Source: Pseudomonas extremaustralis
GTDB taxonomy: Bacteria > Pseudomonadota > Gammaproteobacteria > Pseudomonadales > Pseudomonadaceae
DNA length: 64,000 nucleotides
Reading direction: 5' to 3'
Assembly (NCBI RefSeq): GCF_900102035.1
Contig: NZ_LT629689.1
Location: 5,800,501-5,864,500, forward strand
Positions 59,120 through 64,000 of this stretch are shown piece after piece; within the stretch, counting starts at the first letter, position 1, and each line of letters opens with the position of its first letter. Both the position numbers and the translations under genes were made by a program. The notes beneath the pieces were generated by a model, which was given only the letters and a program-made list of their open reading frames with translations, made no database searches and was not told the origin of the DNA.

Positions 59120-60553
59120 ATGTTCGGTTTGGAGGCGCTAGATCTCGCCCGAATTCAATTCGCGTTCACCATCTCGTTCCACATCCTGTTTCCGGCGATC
59201 ACCATCGGCCTGGCCAGTTACCTGGCGGTGCTGGAAGGCTTGTGGCTCAAGACCCATAACGACACCTACCGCGACCTCTACCATTTCTGGTCGAAGATCT
59301 TTGCCGTCAACTTCGGCATGGGCGTGGTGTCCGGCCTGGTCATGGCCTATCAGTTCGGCACCAACTGGAGCCGCTTCTCGGACTTCGCCGGCGCCGTCAC
59401 CGGGCCCTTGCTGACATACGAAGTGCTCACGGCCTTCTTTCTCGAAGCCGGTTTCCTCGGGGTGATGCTGTTCGGCTGGAACAAGGTGGGGCGCAAGCTG
59501 CACTTCTTCTCCACGGTGATGGTGGCCGTCGGTACGCTGATCTCCACGTTCTGGATCCTGTCCTCCAACAGTTGGATGCAAACGCCCCAGGGCTTTGAAA
59601 TCATCGATGGCCGCGTGATTCCCACCAATTGGCTGGCCGTGATTTTCAACCCGTCCTTCCCCTACCGCCTGGCCCACATGGCCACGGCTGCGTTCGTGGC
59701 CACGGCCTTCTTCGTCGGTTCCTCGGCGGCCTGGCACTTGCTGCGTGGCAAGGACAACCCGGCGATCCGCAAGATGCTCTCGATGGCGATGTGGATGGCG
59801 TTGATCGTCGCGCCTATCCAGGCGGTGATCGGTGACTTCCACGGCCTCAATACCCTGGAACACCAACCGGCGAAAATCGCCGCGATCGAAGGCCACTGGG
59901 AAAACATCGGCAACGAACCGACGCCGCTGATCCTGTTCGGCTGGCCGGACATGAAAGCCGAAAAAACCAAGTACGCCGTGGAGATTCCCTACCTGGGCAG
60001 CCTGATCCTGACCCACTCCCTGGACAAGCAGGTGCCGGCGCTCAAGGAGTTCCCGCCCGAGGACCGTCCCAACTCGACCATTGTGTTCTGGTCGTTCCGG
60101 GTCATGGTCGGCCTGGGCTTTTTGATGATCTTCACCGGCTTGCTCAGCCTGTGGCTGCGCCGTGGCGACAAGATGTACAGCGCCCGGCCGTTCCTGTACC
60201 TGGCGTTGTGGATGGGCCCGTCCGGCCTGATCGCGATTCTCGCCGGCTGGTTCACCACCGAAATCGGGCGCCAGCCGTGGGTGGTCTACGGGTTGATGCG
60301 CACGGCGGACGCGTCCTCCGGGCATAGCCTGGTGCAGATGACCATCACCCTGGTGTTGTTCGTGGTGGTGTACTTCGCGCTGTTCGGTGCGGGCCTGGGC
60401 TACATGATGCGCCTGGTGCGCAAAGGCCCGGTGATCAACGAAGGCAGCGAATCGACCCACGGTGGTCCTGGCCAGAAACGCACACCGGCCCGTCCGTTGT
60501 CCGCCGCCGATGACGGCAGCGATGACGACCACATTCAGCACAAGGGGCATTGA
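59120..60553 (+). CDS. cioA: Cyanide-insensitive quinol oxidase subunit I CioA
   Basis: 477 residues from the ATG at 59120, preceded by AGAGGAAG; upstream in-frame codons do not fit the family. It is a CydA-type heme subunit: LARIQFAFTISFHILFPAITIG (His heme ligand), WSKIFAVNFGMGVVSGLVM, NPSFPYRLAHMATAAF, and GRQPWVVYGLMRT. The Q-loop between the conserved blocks is short, as in the CIO type. It oxidises ubiquinol and reduces oxygen at the inner membrane, and it resists cyanide. cioB starts after a one-base gap. Confidence 0.92.
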   Translation: MFGLEALDLARIQFAFTISFHILFPAITIGLASYLAVLEGLWLKTHNDTYRDLYHFWSKIFAVNFGMGVVSGLVMAYQFGTNWSRFSDFAGAVTGPLLTYEVLTAFFLEAGFLGVMLFGWNKVGRKLHFFSTVMVAVGTLISTFWILSSNSWMQTPQGFEIIDGRVIPTNWLAVIFNPSFPYRLAHMATAAFVATAFFVGSSAAWHLLRGKDNPAIRKMLSMAMWMALIVAPIQAVIGDFHGLNTLEHQPAKIAAIEGHWENIGNEPTPLILFGWPDMKAEKTKYAVEIPYLGSLILTHSLDKQVPALKEFPPEDRPNSTIVFWSFRVMVGLGFLMIFTGLLSLWLRRGDKMYSARPFLYLALWMGPSGLIAILAGWFTTEIGRQPWVVYGLMRTADASSGHSLVQMTITLVLFVVVYFALFGAGLGYMMRLVRKGPVINEGSESTHGGPGQKRTPARPLSAADDGSDDDHIQHKGH

Positions 60554-60554
60554 G

Positions 60555-61562
60555 ATGGGTATTGATCTTCCGCTGATCTGGGCCGTGATCATCATCTTCG
60601 GCATCATGATGTACGTGGTCATGGACGGCTTCGACCTGGGTATCGGCATCCTCTTTCCGTTCATCCCCGGAAAAGTCGACCGTGACGTGATGATGAACAC
60701 CGTGGCTCCGGTCTGGGACGGTAACGAAACCTGGTTGGTCCTCGGCGGCGCGGCGTTGTTCGGCGCGTTCCCGCTGGCCTATTCGGTGGTGTTGTCGGCG
60801 TTGTACCTGCCGCTGATGCTGATGCTGATCGGGCTGATCTTCCGCGGCGTAGCCTTCGAGTTCCGCTTCAAGGCCAAGGACCACAAACGTCACCTGTGGG
60901 ACAAGGCATTCATCGGCGGCTCGCTGGCGGCGACGTTCTTCCAGGGCGTGGCGCTGGGGGCGTTCATCGACGGCATCCCGGTGGTGGATCGCCAGTTCGC
61001 CGGCGGCTCGCTGGACTGGCTGACGCCGTTCACGTTGTTCTGCGGCGTGGCGTTGGTCGTGGCCTACGCCTTGCTCGGCTGCACCTGGCTGATCATGAAG
61101 ACCGAAGGCGCGTTGCAGGAACAGATGCACAACCTGGCGCGGCCATTGGCCTTTGTGGTGCTGGCGGTGATCGGCATCGTGAGCCTGTGGACGCCGCTGG
61201 CGCACCCGGAAATCGCCTCGCGCTGGTTCACCCTGCCAAACCTGTTCTGGTTCCTGCCGGTGCCGATCCTGGTGCTGGTGACCATGTACGGGCTGATCCG
61301 CGCCGTGGCCCGCAATGCCCACTACACGCCGTTCCTGCTCACCCTGGTGCTGATCTTCCTCGGCTACAGCGGCCTGGGGATCAGCCTGTGGCCCAACATC
61401 ATCCCGCCCTCGGTGTCGATCTGGGATGCGGCCGCGCCGCCGCAAAGCCAGGGCTTCATGCTGGTGGGCACGCTGTTCATCATCCCGTTCATCCTGGGCT
61501 ACACCTTCTGGAGCTACTACGTGTTCCGCGGCAAGGTCACCCACGAAGACGGTTATCACTAG
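60555..61562 (+). CDS. cioB: Cyanide-insensitive quinol oxidase subunit II CioB
   Basis: 335 residues from the ATG at 60555, just after the cioA stop. CydB-type protein with about eight to nine membrane helices: VVMDGFDLGIGILFPFIPG, WDGNETWLVLGGAALFGAFPLAYSVVL, FEFRFKAKD and GYTFWSYYVFRGKV. It binds no heme itself, and completes the oxidase with CioA. A 55-residue subunit gene follows. Confidence 0.93.
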   Translation: MGIDLPLIWAVIIIFGIMMYVVMDGFDLGIGILFPFIPGKVDRDVMMNTVAPVWDGNETWLVLGGAALFGAFPLAYSVVLSALYLPLMLMLIGLIFRGVAFEFRFKAKDHKRHLWDKAFIGGSLAATFFQGVALGAFIDGIPVVDRQFAGGSLDWLTPFTLFCGVALVVAYALLGCTWLIMKTEGALQEQMHNLARPLAFVVLAVIGIVSLWTPLAHPEIASRWFTLPNLFWFLPVPILVLVTMYGLIRAVARNAHYTPFLLTLVLIFLGYSGLGISLWPNIIPPSVSIWDAAAPPQSQGFMLVGTLFIIPFILGYTFWSYYVFRGKVTHEDGYH

Positions 61563-61574
61563 GAGGCGCGTTGC

Positions 61575-61742
61575 ATGTCCGGCAAACCGACGTTGCACGA
61601 AATCGAACAGGCCGAGAAACAGCCGTTGTGGCGGCGCCTGGGGTGGCTGGCGATGATCTGGACCGGCAGCGTGCTGGCCCTGTTCGTTGTCGCCAGCCTG
61701 ATGCGCATGTTCATGAATGCGGCCGGCCTGACCACCCACTGA
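61575..61742 (+). CDS. Small DUF2474-like third subunit of the bd-type oxidase
   Basis: 55 residues (ATG 61575, TGA 61740-61742), 12 bases after cioB with an AGGAGG ribosome site. It has a cytoplasmic start, then one helix (RLGWLAMIWTGSVLALFVVASLMRMF). The pattern PLWRRLGWLAMIW is that of DUF2474 proteins found beside cioB, comparable to CydX/CydH-type subunits that stabilise bd oxidases. It is too short for most gene callers. Confidence 0.85.
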   Translation: MSGKPTLHEIEQAEKQPLWRRLGWLAMIWTGSVLALFVVASLMRMFMNAAGLTTH

Positions 61743-61776
61743 CCATCCCATCCGGGCTTTGCGGCCCGGTTTTCAA

Positions 61777-61811
61777 CCCTGCCTTTCGCGAGATCGGCAG
61801 GGTTTTTTTAT
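61777..61811. terminator. Bidirectional-type terminator between cioAB and rlmG
   Basis: CCCTGCC (61777-61783) and GGCAGGG (61796-61802) form a stem with a 12-base loop, followed by seven T residues. It serves the cio operon. The convergent rlmG gene ends inside the T-rich part. Confidence 0.75.
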
Positions 61812-62932
61812 TTGCGCGCTTTGAGGATGACGAACTTCGGCGTGGCTGCCACTTGTTCGACGCCACGGAACAGCCGCGCCAATTTGCTGTGATAACCCAG
61901 GTGACGGTTGCCGACTATATAGAGGGCGCCGCCGACCACCAGGGCTTCCCGTGCCTGCTGGAACATGCGCCAGGCGAGGAAGTCGCCGACCACCTGCTGC
62001 TGGTGGAACGGCGGATTGCACAGCACCACATCCAGGGATTGCGGCGCCTGGCCGGCCAAGCCATCGTCGGCACGTACGCTCACGTCCCGTGCGCCGAGGG
62101 CGGCTTGCCAATTCTCCAGCGCCGATTGCACGGCCATGAAGGACTCGTCCACCAGGGTGTACTGGGCATCGGGGTTGTGCAGCGCGCTGGCAATCGCCAG
62201 GACGCCGTTGCCGCACCCCAGGTCTGCCACGCGGGCACTGCCCAGGTTTGTCGGCAGGTGGGGCAGGAACGCGCGCGTGCCGATGTCCAGGCTTTCGCGG
62301 CAGAACACGTTGGCGTGGTTCAACAGTTCGATGGCGGGAGCATCAAGGGTGTAACGGGTGGGGTAAGGCGAGACGGCGGCAGGGCGCTCGCCAACGGTGG
62401 CGATCAACAGCCGGGCCTTTTTCAGCGCGAGCGACGCATGCATCGGCCCGATATAACGCTCCAACAACTCGCCCGCCGCCCGAGGCAGGTGCTTGACCAT
62501 CGCCCCGGCAATCACTTCGGCGCCCGGCGCCAGTTGGCCCTGCAGACGGATCAGCTGTTCCTCGAGCAGCGCCAGGGTCTTGGGCACACGGATCAGCACC
62601 CGGTCGAACGGCCCGCCTGGCAACCGGCTGGCGGGAATGAACGGCACCGCATCAAAGGCTTTGCCGTTGCGCACCAGGTTTTTCTCCAGGCCCTGGGCGG
62701 CCAGGAACGAGTCGCCGCTGGACGTCACCTGCACCCGGCCGGCCAGGCTGGCCGCCAGCGCGCCGAAGCTGTCGTTGAGCACCAGCACACGGGTCGCGGC
62801 ATCCGGCTGCTGCTCGGCCAGATAGCTGAGCAGGTACTCGTCGGCGGCGTCGAAGGCTTGCAGCGGATCGTTATGTTGCTCTGGCTGGCGGATCAGATCG
62901 AGCTGGGCGAAGGGGCTGTCGAGCAGGGGCAT
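61808..62932 (-). CDS. rlmG: 23S rRNA (guanine-N2)-methyltransferase RlmG
   Basis: 374 residues with a duplicated Rossmann plan like RlmG/RsmC. The C-terminal half is catalytic: VADLGCGNGVLAIASAL (SAM site) and VLCNPPFHQQQVV (NPPF motif for N2-guanine methylation). The N-terminal half (VLVLNDSFGALAASL...) is a degenerate methyltransferase domain. RlmG modifies G1835 of 23S rRNA in E. coli. RsmC is similar but the length and NPPFHQQQVVGDFLAW favour RlmG. Confidence 0.9.
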   Translation of the reverse strand: MPLLDSPFAQLDLIRQPEQHNDPLQAFDAADEYLLSYLAEQQPDAATRVLVLNDSFGALAASLAGRVQVTSSGDSFLAAQGLEKNLVRNGKAFDAVPFIPASRLPGGPFDRVLIRVPKTLALLEEQLIRLQGQLAPGAEVIAGAMVKHLPRAAGELLERYIGPMHASLALKKARLLIATVGERPAAVSPYPTRYTLDAPAIELLNHANVFCRESLDIGTRAFLPHLPTNLGSARVADLGCGNGVLAIASALHNPDAQYTLVDESFMAVQSALENWQAALGARDVSVRADDGLAGQAPQSLDVVLCNPPFHQQQVVGDFLAWRMFQQAREALVVGGALYIVGNRHLGYHSKLARLFRGVEQVAATPKFVILKARK

Positions 62933-63093
62933 GGCGGGGGAGGCTCTGGGTCATCGATGGGCGGTCGGCAGTGATTTGCACAACCGTCTGAGTGAACGAC
63001 GAAGCGGCGCCCGAAGGGCTGCTTCAACACTCAGAATTGGCCGCAAATGTTACTTTTTTTCCAGAGGGATTACATGCGGTGTTTAAACGATGG

Positions 63094-63804
63094 CTAAAAC
63101 AAACCGGCCTTGGAGGCACACAACACGGCAGCGATCTTGTTGTTGACCCCCAGCTTTTTGAAGCAACTGCAGATATGAAAGCCCACCGTACGTTCGGACA
63201 GGCACAGGATGGTGGCGATGTCCGCTGCAGTCTTGCCCATGGCAGACCACTTGAGGATTTCCGTTTCTCGCGGGCTCAATGTATTGGCAGGGCTGAGGCT
63301 GGGTACCTTGACGTACGTCTGCGCCACGACCGCATGCAGCGCATGGCACATCCACAGGACCTGGCCGGCCTTTTCGTACAATTCCTCGGGGCTGACCGTG
63401 CCTTTGCCGCGGCCCAGGGTCAGCATGCTGAACACACCCTGGAAATCGTGGACCGCCTGGGTCCAGCCCAAGTGCACGCCGTAGGAGCGGGCCAGCTCCC
63501 ACAAGTTAGGCGCGGCGCGAAAGGCTTTTTCTTCCCAGAGGATCGGCAACACGCAACGTTTGCAGTGGGCGACGACAGGGTCTATGTCGAAGAAGTGCGC
63601 GCGTTGATACAAGGTGTTCCATTCGTTGGGGTAATTGTTGACGTTGATGGGTTTCGTTCTATTGCTGGTGAGTTGTGAACTCATCGTAAAGGAACAGAAT
63701 TGGAAGCCGAGTTCCTGAGTGTGGTTGACGACCATCTCGAAAACGCTGGTGACCTCGTTCTCGCCTTTCAGTTTGGGGAGTCGTGTATTGCGCCAGTTGA
63801 CCAT
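63094..63804 (-). CDS. LuxR-family quorum-sensing-type regulator
   Basis: 236 residues. The autoinducer-binding domain (about 20-160) keeps the usual pocket residues: YPNEWNTLYQRAHFFDIDPVVAHC has Trp, Tyr and Asp at the positions that bind acyl-homoserine lactones, and LPILWEE has the later Trp. The C-terminal GerE helix-turn-helix is LSPRETEILKWSAMGKTAADIATILCLSERTVGFHICSCFKKLGV. No luxI-type synthase is in the window; one may lie beyond 64000 or the protein may be a solo receptor. Confidence 0.88.
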   Translation of the reverse strand: MVNWRNTRLPKLKGENEVTSVFEMVVNHTQELGFQFCSFTMSSQLTSNRTKPINVNNYPNEWNTLYQRAHFFDIDPVVAHCKRCVLPILWEEKAFRAAPNLWELARSYGVHLGWTQAVHDFQGVFSMLTLGRGKGTVSPEELYEKAGQVLWMCHALHAVVAQTYVKVPSLSPANTLSPRETEILKWSAMGKTAADIATILCLSERTVGFHICSCFKKLGVNNKIAAVLCASKAGLF

Positions 63805-64000
63805 AGGACACTCTCCATGGGTTTCTCCGTGCCATGGGATACCTCCTCAACTCCCAGAGCAGCACGCAAATGAGTGTAGGACACGGACTACATGTAAAGA
63901 GAAGATTTTCGTTCTTGCTCGGCGTGGTTTAAGAATTTTTGTTCACCTGAGTGCGTTGGCTATGCCAGGGCTTAGTTGGTTTTCCGCGATTTTTTAGAGG

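Noticed and set aside
59138..61751. Long minus-strand open frames opposite cioA and cioB
   Set aside because: Explained by the third-position GC bias of cioAB; no start signals or domains.

Overview
The window looks like chromosome of a Pseudomonas of the fluorescens group. It is GC-rich, with REP-type palindromes between genes and a gene content typical of that group: hrpB, rhlE, yedA, tesB, cioAB, rlmG, trmA and a quinate/shikimate set. I saw no rRNA, tRNA or CRISPR array.

Layout. (1) 1-4244: a partial exported-protein gene, a CDF metal efflux pump, a lipoprotein, and the RNA helicase gene hrpB. (2) 4245-26724: a mobile island of about 22.5 kb inserted in the 3' end of hrpB. The native last 20 codons of hrpB survive at 26725-26787, on the far side. 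The left end of the island supplies a substitute 19-residue tail and stop codon. (3) 26811-33523: a PAAR-linked effector/immunity array, probably type VI secretion, with two effector genes and five paralogous immunity-like genes. (4) 33693-64000: ordinary core genes. These include a DUF2076/NYN/exonuclease group, an Lrp regulator, yedA, rhlE, a flavoprotein, a deacetylase-like gene, tesB-HAD, a zinc metallopeptidase, quinate/shikimate catabolism, trmA and a purine permease, two exporters, the cyanide-insensitive oxidase cioAB with a small third subunit, rlmG and a LuxR-type regulator.

The island. Its left end carries a tightly packed operon of three tyrosine-recombinase-family proteins and a small coiled-coil protein, probably the integration machinery. 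Next comes an XRE regulator divergent from a three- or four-gene unit with an SF2 helicase (a defence candidate), whose last gene, an inositol-monophosphatase-family gene, was cut by an IS66-family insertion. The middle is a complete phosphite-oxidation operon, ptxABCDE, between two inverted IS5-family remnants and preceded by a Pho-box-like site. One IS5 copy is interrupted by a group II intron with its reverse transcriptase, and a fragment of a second intron follows. The right part holds a decayed DUF499 ATPase gene and an apparently intact Pycsar-like anti-phage operon: a cyclic-nucleotide-binding TIR effector, a tandem nucleotide cyclase, and an E2-like (ubiquitin-conjugating fold) protein. 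The E2-like third gene is the most unusual system in the window.

How the parts relate. The island combines a nutritional trait (phosphite as phosphorus source) with anti-phage modules. The neighbouring array adds interbacterial competition genes that grow by duplication. In the core part, the quinate/shikimate genes (importer, dehydroshikimate dehydratase quiC, TetR regulator, shikimate dehydrogenase, dehydroquinate dehydratase) feed protocatechuate, and PcaR-like boxes suggest they are tied to the beta-ketoadipate regulon.
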